This document shows, in pieces, positions 16,234-24,626 of a DNA stretch of 47,299 nt. This DNA comes from Bacteroidetes bacterium GWF2_29_10 (GTDB lineage Bacteria > Bacteroidota > Bacteroidia > Bacteroidales > GWE2-29-8), in NCBI GenBank assembly GCA_001768555.1, contig MEOD01000108.1, positions 1 through 47,299 on the forward strand. The letters run 5' to 3'. Positions within the stretch are counted from its first letter, which is position 1, and each line of letters begins with the position of its first letter. The translations under genes and the position numbers were made by a program. A model generated the notes under the pieces. It worked only from the letters and a program-made list of their open reading frames with translations. It did no database searches and was not told where the DNA came from.

Positions 16234-17138
16234 ATGAATATAGATAAAAAACTATCACCACAAGCAATAATCGCTTTGAAGGAAGCCTTACCTATTATCT
16301 TTTGGAAAAAAGATGATTTGCTAGACTTTATTAAGTTGGTTATTGATAATAAATCAATTGTTGGAACAATTAATTGGAATGTTACAAAAAGAGAAAGCAT
16401 CAAAGAATTGATTGAAAGAATGCTAAACAGACAGGATATTTATAAAAATGACTTAATGAATTTGCTTCTTGCAGTTACGGACTTTGATGATTTTAGCAAC
16501 CTGAAATATTGGGATGAGGATGGGACAAAGACAAAACGAGCAAAAGAAGCTGTCAATAAATTAAGAACTCATACAAAGGGTTATATTCAAATTACTCAAG
16601 AGCAAGAAGAAGCAAGACAACGAAAGATTGAAAACGAAAAAAAAATTAAAATAAATAAATCACTTAGTGAAGAATTGGAAATTTTAAAAAAAAAGTTTAA
16701 TAAGCTTGCTATTACAAAGGATGTCCAAAACGAGGGTTTGAACTTGAAAAATTCCTGTATGATTTATTTTTATTATATGATTTAGAGCCTAAAGGTTCAT
16801 TTAAAAATTATGGAGAACAAATTGATGGTGCCTTCACATTTCAAGGAACTGACTATTTACTTGAAGCAAAATGGAAACAGAAAGTTGGGAGAAGTGATTT
16901 AGCATCGTTTTGTTATAAAGTTGAAACTAAATTTAAAACAGCAGTTGGATTAATGGTGACAATAGATGGAGTGACAAGTGAGGCAATTTCAGCAGATTTT
17001 AAATCAATTATTATTATGGACGTGATTGACATCATTTCTATATTAGATGGTAGAATAAGTTTAACAGACTTGTTGTTTAAGAAAAGGAGAAAAGCAATCG
17101 AAAGTGGAAAAATATATTTGAATGTTAATGAATTGTAA
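16234..17138 (+). pseudogene. Frameshifted PD-(D/E)xK restriction-endonuclease-like protein
   Basis: The first frame (16234-16785) encodes a helical N-terminal region (about 1-130, LSPQAIIALKEALPIIFWKK) and a charged coiled-coil-like linker (about 130-165). The nuclease domain continues in the -1 frame from about 16730 to the stop at 17136-17138. It reads RGFELEKFLYDLF, then EQIDGAFTFQGTDYLLEAKW, the PD-(D/E)xK core (E, then ID, then EAK). Adding one A to the TCCAAAAC run at 16724-16731 gives DVQKRGFELEKF in one frame and a protein of about 300 residues. So either the gene is newly broken or the base is missing from the assembly; a programmed frameshift is less likely because the site is a poor slippery sequence in this phase. 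It starts 16 bp after the reverse transcriptase stop. Confidence 0.8.
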
Positions 17139-17183
17139 AAAGCGAAAACACACAATAAAGTATATAAGTAATAAGAGTTTCAG

Positions 17184-17253
17184 AAGGGATTCAAGTGTTG
17201 TAGCACGCTCAAACTTTAGTGTAGGTGGACAGAGAATTGCCCCGAAATCCCTT
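17184..17253. repeat. Inverted repeat between the two nuclease genes
   Basis: AAGGGATT (17184-17191) and AATCCCTT (17246-17253) form an 8-bp perfect stem enclosing 54 nt. The enclosed sequence has a smaller GTG/CAC hairpin (GTGTTGTAGCAC near 17194). It could be a recombination site, a regulatory RNA structure or an old element end. It argues against the GTG start at 17225 for the next gene. Confidence 0.5.
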
Positions 17254-17302
17254 ACTGTATATAGCCTCAACCATTGTCAGTAATAGTGAGACCCCGAAAG
17301 CA

Positions 17303-18457
17303 ATGAAAGAGCTTTTTGACAACAAGCACAGAATAGATTTAGATCCTTCTCAGCACAACGAGAATACTTTTGACTATTATGATCGTTCAGCTAGGAAAGA
17401 TGTTTCTAATGTCCGAAAGTTATTAAATGAGTGGTTTTTAAACTATCCCGAAACGGAACAATTCGAATTAAAGAGAAGATTCAAAAAAACATTTACAAGT
17501 TCGTTCTATGAACTTTTTATTTATACATTATTTAAACAACAAGGATTTGAAATAACAATTCATCCTGACATTCCGAACACTAATAAGCATCCTGATTTTT
17601 TATTAAGAAAAAATGATTCCGAATTTTATTTAGAAGCTAAAGTAGCAAGAGATAAATCGAAAGCTGAAGAAGCATTAGAAAAAAGAATAAATCAACTTTA
17701 TGATTCACTTGACAAAATAAAGTCACCAAACTTTTTTTTAAAAATAGATGAGTTAATAATAAAAACAACCAATCAGCCTTCAACAAAACAAGTAATAAAT
17801 AAAATTGAAACAGAAGTTGCAAAACATAATTTTGACACATTAACCGAACAACCACAACAGTCTGGCTTTGAGAATATGGTGAAAATCATTCACGATGATG
17901 ATAACTTAAAATTAATTGTTTCATTAATCCCTAAAACTCCTACCGGAGGAACAATTGAAGGAAGGGCAATAAGAATATTTCCTTTAGAATCATTTTGTGG
18001 AGGTTCACAAGAATCTATTAAAGACTCATTCACAAGGAAGGCTAAAAGATATGGAGAACTTGATAAACCTTATTTCATCTGCATTAACGCCATTGGAATA
18101 CTTGGAGAAGGGGATTTTGATGTAGAAAATGCACTTTGGGGTTCACTTGCCTGGACTTGGTCAACAGACCCAAATAATAGAGATGAAAAATGGGGAAGAG
18201 GCAGAGATGGAATCTTTTTAGGAAAAAAAGGAGCAAGATGTAAAAACGTTAGCGGAGTTCTTGTAACAAAGGTGAGAGAGTATAATTTTGCGACTGCGAC
18301 ATATTGGTTTGCCAAACATCCTTTTTCAGACAATGAAGCGAATTTTGAATTATTTGATTTGGCATATTATTTTGTTGAGTCAGGTAAAATCTTAAAATAC
18401 AAAGGGAAAACATTTGGTGAAATCCTAAATATAGAATCAACGTGGTTAAACGACTAA
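17303..18457 (+). CDS. Predicted PD-(D/E)xK-type nuclease, defence-island protein
   Basis: An unrecognised 384-residue protein with a likely nuclease core: HPDFLL (D98) followed by FYLEAKVA (E111 and K113), preceded by a helical ELFIYTLFKQQGFEITIHP segment. This order matches PD-(D/E)xK enzymes. The rest (about 140-384) has no motif I know, but conserved-looking patches are present (GGTIEGRAIRIFP, PYFICINAIG, ALWGSLAW, DGIFLGKKG). An in-frame GTG at 17225 would add 26 residues, but it lies inside an inverted repeat, so I prefer the ATG. It is the third gene of the run and is followed 30 bp later by the HEPN-like gene. Substrate unknown. Confidence 0.65.
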   Translation: MKELFDNKHRIDLDPSQHNENTFDYYDRSARKDVSNVRKLLNEWFLNYPETEQFELKRRFKKTFTSSFYELFIYTLFKQQGFEITIHPDIPNTNKHPDFLLRKNDSEFYLEAKVARDKSKAEEALEKRINQLYDSLDKIKSPNFFLKIDELIIKTTNQPSTKQVINKIETEVAKHNFDTLTEQPQQSGFENMVKIIHDDDNLKLIVSLIPKTPTGGTIEGRAIRIFPLESFCGGSQESIKDSFTRKAKRYGELDKPYFICINAIGILGEGDFDVENALWGSLAWTWSTDPNNRDEKWGRGRDGIFLGKKGARCKNVSGVLVTKVREYNFATATYWFAKHPFSDNEANFELFDLAYYFVESGKILKYKGKTFGEILNIESTWLND

Positions 18458-18487
18458 AAAAGATTTACTCCTAATAATATAAGATTT

Positions 18488-19549
18488 ATGAAAAGAAACA
18501 ACCTTTACGACATTACAATAACCTTTGACAGCAGACAAGAGAAGAAATTATTTTCGGGTGCTATTCCATATTTAGGTAGTGCAACATACACTGACAAACT
18601 TGACATTTACCAAAATGAAATTAAAATAAGTTGTAACAGAACAAGTATAATTGAACTTGATGAAATATTTTATAATCATAATAGTAGTCTTTACAATCAA
18701 ATAATAAAAGCATTAGTTTATTTCTATGCAATTAATTTTTCTTGCCCTGCAATTAAAGAAATCATAGTAACATTAAAAGCACAGTCAGGAACATCGAAAA
18801 CCAAAAAACTTAAATCAACAGAGATAATTCAACCAGTCGCAGGTAAAATAATAAGTAAAGTTCAATTTGATCCTAATAAAATTGATATAATATTTCAAGA
18901 AAACGAAAAAGGAAAGTCACTTCTAATTGCTTTATCCTATTGGTTAAAAGCTATGTCAACTAACGACCCCGTTTTTACCTTTGAAAGACTATGGCGAGGA
19001 TTTAATAGAATATATTCTATTATTGGACAATCTGAGAGTGAAACTGATTGCCATATAGCAATGCGGAAATTTACAATTGCTCACACGAACATTTTAAAAC
19101 ATTCATTGAAAGAAGTTCAAAAATATTCACAACAAACTCTTCGTAATTCTTTTCGGTGGCGAGGTTTAATTTTAAATGATTATCCTACCCAAAGAAAAAC
19201 TCCTCAGTTTAAAGAGTTTATATTAAGATATAAAGATGAAAGGGTTATGAAACTTATTCAAGAAACTTTACCATATAGGCAAGAATATTTAACAAAAGAG
19301 AACTTAATTGTGACAGTAATGGATCATATAAATAAATATTTAGCAACCCCTGTTAAATCTGATGCGGAACTAATTTCATTACTATGTATTAAATATATGT
19401 ACTTCGTTAGAAACAAATCTTTTCACGGTGAAAAAATAGACGGGGCATTTAGATTACTTGAAAATAAGGAAACAAAGGAACTTGAAAAATTAAATTTGAT
19501 ACATTCTAGTTACATTGCGGACCTAATTAATTCAAATGACAAATACTAA
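18488..19549 (+). CDS. Protein with C-terminal HEPN-type RX4H motif
   Basis: An unrecognised 353-residue protein whose C-terminal helical part contains YFVRNKSFHGEK (R308 to H313), the RX4H motif typical of HEPN ribonuclease domains, which often act in toxin and anti-phage systems. The N-terminal half (about 1-150) is mixed alpha/beta without a known motif, and the middle (about 160-290) is helical (LLIALSYWLKAMS, WRGFNRIYSIIG). It is the last gene of the island, 30 bp after the predicted nuclease gene. It could be an effector of the reverse transcriptase system or an independent defence gene. HEPN assignment rests on one motif plus helical context. Confidence 0.6.
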   Translation: MKRNNLYDITITFDSRQEKKLFSGAIPYLGSATYTDKLDIYQNEIKISCNRTSIIELDEIFYNHNSSLYNQIIKALVYFYAINFSCPAIKEIIVTLKAQSGTSKTKKLKSTEIIQPVAGKIISKVQFDPNKIDIIFQENEKGKSLLIALSYWLKAMSTNDPVFTFERLWRGFNRIYSIIGQSESETDCHIAMRKFTIAHTNILKHSLKEVQKYSQQTLRNSFRWRGLILNDYPTQRKTPQFKEFILRYKDERVMKLIQETLPYRQEYLTKENLIVTVMDHINKYLATPVKSDAELISLLCIKYMYFVRNKSFHGEKIDGAFRLLENKETKELEKLNLIHSSYIADLINSNDKY

Positions 19550-20214
19550 AAGACAAACTACTGAAAATAAAAAAGGGGGACAAAATCGCCAATTTTTAAG
19601 CGTCTGTTAGAACACCTTTTTTTTATAACTCGAACCCATTTCAATGCAAAATTTAACGCACACACACTTTTATAACGACTTCTTTCAATTCCTCCACGCA
19701 AATTATTAGTCTTTAGCTATTGATTTTAGTCATAATTCTTTTGCTTTTTTTATAATGAATTCTTTTGCGGAGTCATAATCGTTACTTATTACTCCATCAA
19801 GTATACCTATTCACACGGAAGCGACTGAAAAATTTCAAGATTTATTTCACGAGCAATCTTCAATTATTCATCCACATGATGGCGACGTATTTGATTGTAA
19901 TAATTAAGTGGATTAATAATAACAAATAAGAGCAAACGGGCTAATAAAGAGTATATGTCTCATAAGGGAGTGATACTTATGGGGGCGAAATAAGTAAAAC
20001 TCATGTTATTTGCAATGTAATAAGCTACAAATGTTAGAGGTTTCACTATCTGTGAAATATTAGGGTGGCAGTTTCGTAGTACAGATTTTTATAGAAAAAC
20101 TACATGTACAATTTAGCGAGAAGGGGACTAAAGTACTTTGTCTTTCTTTTTTTTACTCTACGATTAATCAAATAAATATTCCAAAAAAGAATCATAAAAA
20201 TCTACTACAAAATA
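19550..20214. other. Gene debris and non-coding DNA downstream of the island
   Basis: No intact gene. Two short fragments look coding and meet head-on near 19811: a minus-strand tail (about 19730-19811) ending DYDSAKEFIIKKAKEL then a stop, and a plus-strand tail (about 19800-19907) reading TEKFQDLFHEQSSIIHPHD then a stop. I cannot identify either. Small hairpins follow: CATAAG/CTTATG (about 19959-19979) and TTTCAC/GTGAAA (20041-20057). This looks like a junction left by insertion or deletion. Confidence 0.45.
19569..19624 (+). terminator. Possible terminator at the end of the defence island
   Basis: AAAAAAGG (19569-19576) can pair with CCTTTTTT (19615-19622), with a small CGC/GCG hairpin in the loop, ending in an eight-T run 20-75 bp after the HEPN-like gene stop. 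The stem is A-T dominated and the loop is long, so confidence is low. Confidence 0.3.
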
Positions 20215-20246
20215 TTTGTATGATTTATGAAAGTTATCTAATTTTG
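20215..20246 (+). promoter_or_regulatory. Bacteroidota-type promoter of cstA
   Basis: TTTG (20215-20218) and TAATTTTG (20239-20246) match the -33 and -7 consensus with a 20-nt gap, within the normal range. Transcription would start near 20253, leaving a leader of about 88 nt before the cstA ATG. Confidence 0.6.
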
Positions 20247-20340
20247 CATTTGAAATAATACTAAAAAAGCAACTAAAATTTTACAAATCATCAAGATAAA
20301 TGTATTCGTATTGATGTTTGTATTTAATTATTAGGTTATT

Positions 20341-21774
20341 ATGATTACATTTATTTGTTCGATTCTATTACTCATTGCAGGTTATTTTGTATATGGGAAA
20401 ATTACAGAGAAAATATTCGTTATAGATTCACAACGTATTACTCCTGCTTATAGCAAGCAAGATGGGGTTGATTATGTCCCTCTAAAGCCTTTTAATATAT
20501 TTATGATTCAATTTTTAAATATTGCAGGTTTAGGACCTATTTTTGGAGCTATAATGGGTGCTAAATACGGAACTTCTTCATTTTTATGGATTGTTTTTGG
20601 GTGTATTTTTGCAGGAGCTGTTCACGATTATTTTTCTGGAATGATTTCTCTAAGACATAATGGGGAAAGTTTACCTGAAATACATGGTAAATATTTAGGT
20701 AACGGAGTAAAACAATTTATGCGCGTTTTTATGGTTGTGTTAATGATTTTGGTTGGAGTTGTTTTTGTGTTGGGGCCTGCAGGGTTATTAGCAAAACTAA
20801 CCCCTAATTACTTTAATACTATTTTTTGGATTGTCGTAATTTTTGCATATTACATTGTTGCAACATTGCTTCCTATAGATAAGCTTATAGGTAAAATATA
20901 TCCTATTTTTGGATTTTGCTTATTGTTTATGGCATTAGGAATATTGCTTTCCATTTTTATAAATCAACCTTACTTGCCAGAAGTTTGGGAAGGGTTACAA
21001 AACAATTATCCTCAAATAGAAAATAGGCCTTTATTCCCTATGCTTTTTATTTCTATAGCATGCGGAGCAATATCAGGATTTCATGCGACTCAATCTCCTT
21101 TAATGGCTCGTTGTATGACTAATGAAAAACAAGGTCGTCCTATATTTTTTGGAGCAATGATTGCTGAAGGTATAGTTGCGCTAATTTGGGCTGCTGCAGC
21201 TTCTTATTTCTTTCATAGAAATGGAATGGGTGAAAATAATCCTGTTGTAATAATTGATAGCATTACAAAAGAATGGTTGGGTACTATTGGTGCAATATTA
21301 GCTATTTTTGGTGTTATTGCAGCTCCTATTACATCTGGAGATACATCCTTCCGTTCAGCACGATTAATTATTGCTGATTTTTTGCACTATGATCAAAAAC
21401 CTATTCTTAAACGTTTTATAATAGCAATTCCTCTTTTTATTGCAGGAATAGGAATTCTTATATATAGCATTTATGATAAAAATGGCTTTGACACTATTTG
21501 GAGTTATTTTGCTTGGGCAAATCAAGCATTATCTGCTGTAACTCTTTGGGCAATAACTGTATTTTTGTATCATAAAATGAAGTTCTACTTTATAACTATT
21601 ATTCCTGCTCTTTTTATGACAATGGTTACAACAACCTACATTCTTATTGCACCAGAAGGGTTAGGGTTAACTCATATTTTTGCATACATTGGAGGATTTA
21701 TAATTACTTGTATAATATTCTTACTTTTTATATATCATACCATAATTTACACGAAAAACACTCCCCTTAATTGA
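20341..21774 (+). CDS. cstA: CstA-family carbon starvation protein / peptide or pyruvate transporter
   Basis: Polytopic inner-membrane protein of the CstA family, whose members import pyruvate or peptides, classically on carbon limitation. Family features seen: the N-terminal helix GYFVYGKITEKIF, the PLKPFNIFMIQFLNIAGLGP stretch, GCIFAGAVHDYFSGMISLR, and CGAISGFHATQSPLMARCM. About 13 membrane helices can be counted. At 477 residues it is the short form, lacking the long C-terminal part of the 700-residue enterobacterial protein. It stands alone behind its own promoter. Substrate not decidable from sequence. Confidence 0.92.
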   Translation: MITFICSILLLIAGYFVYGKITEKIFVIDSQRITPAYSKQDGVDYVPLKPFNIFMIQFLNIAGLGPIFGAIMGAKYGTSSFLWIVFGCIFAGAVHDYFSGMISLRHNGESLPEIHGKYLGNGVKQFMRVFMVVLMILVGVVFVLGPAGLLAKLTPNYFNTIFWIVVIFAYYIVATLLPIDKLIGKIYPIFGFCLLFMALGILLSIFINQPYLPEVWEGLQNNYPQIENRPLFPMLFISIACGAISGFHATQSPLMARCMTNEKQGRPIFFGAMIAEGIVALIWAAAASYFFHRNGMGENNPVVIIDSITKEWLGTIGAILAIFGVIAAPITSGDTSFRSARLIIADFLHYDQKPILKRFIIAIPLFIAGIGILIYSIYDKNGFDTIWSYFAWANQALSAVTLWAITVFLYHKMKFYFITIIPALFMTMVTTTYILIAPEGLGLTHIFAYIGGFIITCIIFLLFIYHTIIYTKNTPLN

Positions 21775-21854
21775 TTACATCTTTATTATATCATTTTTAA
21801 TATGGTAATGTATATTTAAATTGATAAAAAAAACAAGATTTCAATTAAGTTTTC

Positions 21855-21862
21855 TAATTTTG
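21855..21862 (+). promoter_or_regulatory. -7 box before the M28 peptidase gene
   Basis: TAATTTTG matches TAnnTTTG and lies 36 nt before the GTG start at 21898. No -33 element was found at the proper spacing. Confidence 0.35.
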
Positions 21863-21897
21863 TAAAAAGAAAGTGGTTATTTATTAAAAAGATAAAG

Positions 21898-23340
21898 GTG
21901 AAAGACTTGTTTTATTTACTTGTTATTGCATTATTATTAACAGGTTATAGTTTGAAATCGCAAAATGTTTACGATAAGATTAATGATGAATTTATGAATA
22001 ATTCTCAAGGTTATGGTTTGCTTGAGAAAATGACAAAAGAAATAGGGCATAGATATACTGGTAGCCCAAATGGTATAAAGGCAGAGGAGTTTTGTTATAA
22101 TTATTTCAAACAAATTGGTTTAGATGACGTTTATCATGATGAGTTTATATTTGATGGTTGGGAAAGAGGGAGCTTGTCTTTTAAAATTTTAAGTGGAAAA
22201 GATACCTTAGGTATAAAAGCTTATTCTTATGCAAATGTTACTGAGTTTGCAGATGTTAGTGCGAAATTGATAGATTTAGATAATGGCTTAGAAGATGATT
22301 TTAAGAAAAATGCAAAAAAAATTAAAGGTAATATTGTATTGCTTAATTATGGTGCATATTCTTTTGATAATAAGAAAAAAAATATAGATATTCGACAAAA
22401 GGCATTATTAGCAGTAAAATATAGAGCCAAAGGAGTTGTTTTTATTGATGATAGGCAAAATGGAGCTATATATACAGGTCGGGTTGCAGGTAGAAATAAC
22501 ATATTACCCATACCAGCAATTGCTATTAGTATTGGAGAAGGATTACATATTAGGCAACTGATGAAAGAAAAAAGTATTGTTTCTGGAATTATAAATATGA
22601 CAAATGTAATAGGCATTTTTCCTGCTCGAAATGTAATTGGGGTAATAAAAGGTACAGATTATCCTGATGAGTATATATTGATTGGGGCACATCTGGATAG
22701 TTGGGATGTTTCTACAGGAGCAATGGACAATGGTATTGGCGCAGCTACAGTTTTAGACCTAGCTAATGGTTTGAAAAAGCTAGATTTAAAACCTAAGCGT
22801 AGCATTATGTTTGTTGAATATATGGGAGAAGAAGTTGGGTTATTAGGATCATCACATCTTGTTAAACGTTTAGATTCTTTAGGTATGCTTAATAATATAA
22901 AATGTGTTATGAATCTTGATATTAGTGCTAATTTAAAAGGATGGAATGTTTTTTCTGATACTCTTTGCAGTTATGTAGATTCTGTTGGTAAACTATTTTT
23001 GAAATATGATGATGATTCTACTTATAAAAACATAAACGATATTTATATTGGTTGTGCAAGTGATCATCAGCCATTTTTTGTGGAGGGAATACATTCCATT
23101 CGTCCAAATCGTATTTCTGATGGATGGGCATGTTATCATTCTGATTGTGATTTATTTTATTGGGTTAATAAAAAATCAATGATAAATAGTGCTCGTTACA
23201 CAGCAATGATGCTCTATTCTTTAGCAAATATAGAAACATTTCCTCCAAAAATGACTAGTGAAAAAACAAAAGAATTAGTGTTAAAGTTAGATATCAAACA
23301 ATATCTTAAAGGGTGGGGGCATTGGAAATGGGGAGATTAA
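21898..23340 (+). CDS. Secreted M28-family metallopeptidase (aminopeptidase-like)
   Basis: A zinc peptidase of family M28 with a signal peptide (LFYLLVIALLLTGYSLKSQ), so probably exported. A protease-associated (PA) domain insert occupies about 130-240. Catalytic motifs: GAHLDSWDVSTGAMDNG (about 263-279, first His and bridging Asp), EYMGEEVGLLGS (about 306-317, catalytic Glu pair), a zinc Asp in NLDIS and a late CYHSDCD (zinc His). The 480-residue length fits M28 enzymes of Bacteroidota. The start is GTG; no nearby ATG gives the signal peptide. The bioA start lies within its last codons. Confidence 0.9.
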   Translation: MKDLFYLLVIALLLTGYSLKSQNVYDKINDEFMNNSQGYGLLEKMTKEIGHRYTGSPNGIKAEEFCYNYFKQIGLDDVYHDEFIFDGWERGSLSFKILSGKDTLGIKAYSYANVTEFADVSAKLIDLDNGLEDDFKKNAKKIKGNIVLLNYGAYSFDNKKKNIDIRQKALLAVKYRAKGVVFIDDRQNGAIYTGRVAGRNNILPIPAIAISIGEGLHIRQLMKEKSIVSGIINMTNVIGIFPARNVIGVIKGTDYPDEYILIGAHLDSWDVSTGAMDNGIGAATVLDLANGLKKLDLKPKRSIMFVEYMGEEVGLLGSSHLVKRLDSLGMLNNIKCVMNLDISANLKGWNVFSDTLCSYVDSVGKLFLKYDDDSTYKNINDIYIGCASDHQPFFVEGIHSIRPNRISDGWACYHSDCDLFYWVNKKSMINSARYTAMMLYSLANIETFPPKMTSEKTKELVLKLDIKQYLKGWGHWKWGD

Positions 23341-24626
23341 ACAATTTGAATAATCAACAAAAGGATAGTAAGTTAATTTGGCATCCGTATACTCACTATG
23401 AAAGCTTGCCTAATATAGTTATATCTAAAGGTGAAGGACAATATTTATTTGATGAAAATGGAAACAAATATATTGATGCCATTTCTTCTTGGTGGGTTAG
23501 CATACACGGGCATTGTAACAGGTATATTAATGAAGCTGTTTATAAACAACTCCAAACTTTAGATCACGTTATTTTTGGAGGATTTACACATTATCCTGCA
23601 ATTGAAATATCTGAACGTATATTAAATTTAATTCCTTTTCATAATAAGGTTTTCTTTTCTGACAATGGCTCCACTGCGGTCGAGGTTGCTGTGAAAATGG
23701 CAATACAACATTTCCATAATCAAGGAATAAAAAAGAACAAAATAATAGCGTTTAAGGACTCTTATCATGGAGATACTTTTGGTTCTATGTCGGTTAGTTC
23801 TCGAAGTATTTTTAACAAAGCTTTTTGGGACTTTCTTTTTGATGTTGAATATATAGACTTGCCTAATGAAAATAACATAAATGAAGTTGTAGAGCACTTT
23901 AAGCAAACAACAATAAATGGAGATGTTGCTGCATTTATATATGAGCCTTTATTGCTTGGTGCAGGGGGGATGAAAATATATAAACCAGAGCATTTAGAGA
24001 TATTGTTACAATTAGCTACATCAGCAAATGTATTAAATATTGCAGATGAAGTAATGACTGGTTTTGGGCGAACAGGAAAGATGTTTGCTTCTGAGTATAT
24101 GATAACCAAACCCGATTTAATATGCTTGTCAAAGGGGCTTTCTGGAGGAATTTTGCCTATGGGAATTACAACTTGTAATAGCAAAGTGTATAGCTCTTTT
24201 GAACAAACCGATAAAACAAAAACATTCTATCATGGACATTCGTTTACAGGCAATCCTATAACATGTGCTGCTGCAATAGCTAGTCTTGATTTGTTTGATA
24301 TAAATAATATTTTAGAAAAAATACAAGACATAAACAATCTACATATTGCATTTGTCCAATCTTTAAGTAAATATAAGCAATATTGTCGTGCTGAAACTAT
24401 TGGAGTGATACTAAGGATAGAATTCATTAACAATGAAAATACCTCTTACTTAAATAATATCAAAGATGTAATTAATGAGTTTTTTATAGAAAGAAAAATA
24501 ATAGTGCGCCCTCTTGGCAACATTTTCTACCTTTTACCTCCTTATTGCATTGAGAAAACGGATTTAGAATATATTTATAAGACAATTGTCGAATTTATTC
24601 AAACCATTTCCTCCAACTGTAAATGA
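23328..24626 (+). CDS. bioA: Adenosylmethionine-8-amino-7-oxononanoate aminotransferase
   Basis: PLP-dependent class III aminotransferase of biotin synthesis, converting KAPA to DAPA with S-adenosylmethionine as amino donor. BioA-specific features: WHPYTHYES at the N-terminus, DAISSWWVSIHGHCN, LDHVIFGGFTHYPA, the SYHGDTFGSMSVS segment, the PLP Asp in IADEVMTGFGRTG, and the Schiff-base Lys in LSKGLSGGILPMG. HGHSFTGNPITCAAA is also typical. The ATG at 23328 overlaps the end of the M28 gene; a GTG at 23313 is an alternative start. The stop overlaps the next ATG (ATGA), so the DnaJ-like gene is coupled. No other bio gene is in the window. Confidence 0.95.
   Translation: MGRLNNLNNQQKDSKLIWHPYTHYESLPNIVISKGEGQYLFDENGNKYIDAISSWWVSIHGHCNRYINEAVYKQLQTLDHVIFGGFTHYPAIEISERILNLIPFHNKVFFSDNGSTAVEVAVKMAIQHFHNQGIKKNKIIAFKDSYHGDTFGSMSVSSRSIFNKAFWDFLFDVEYIDLPNENNINEVVEHFKQTTINGDVAAFIYEPLLLGAGGMKIYKPEHLEILLQLATSANVLNIADEVMTGFGRTGKMFASEYMITKPDLICLSKGLSGGILPMGITTCNSKVYSSFEQTDKTKTFYHGHSFTGNPITCAAAIASLDLFDINNILEKIQDINNLHIAFVQSLSKYKQYCRAETIGVILRIEFINNENTSYLNNIKDVINEFFIERKIIVRPLGNIFYLLPPYCIEKTDLEYIYKTIVEFIQTISSNCK

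Noticed and set aside
17225-17302. GTG start extending the predicted nuclease by 26 residues
   Set aside because: The extension passes through an inverted repeat; the ATG at 17303 is more credible, though the frame is open.
20041-20057. TTTCAC-TATCT-GTGAAA as a possible parS centromere site
   Set aside because: True parS has TTTCAC and GTGAAA adjacent, without a 5-nt spacer, and this lies 19 kb from parAB; treated as a small hairpin.
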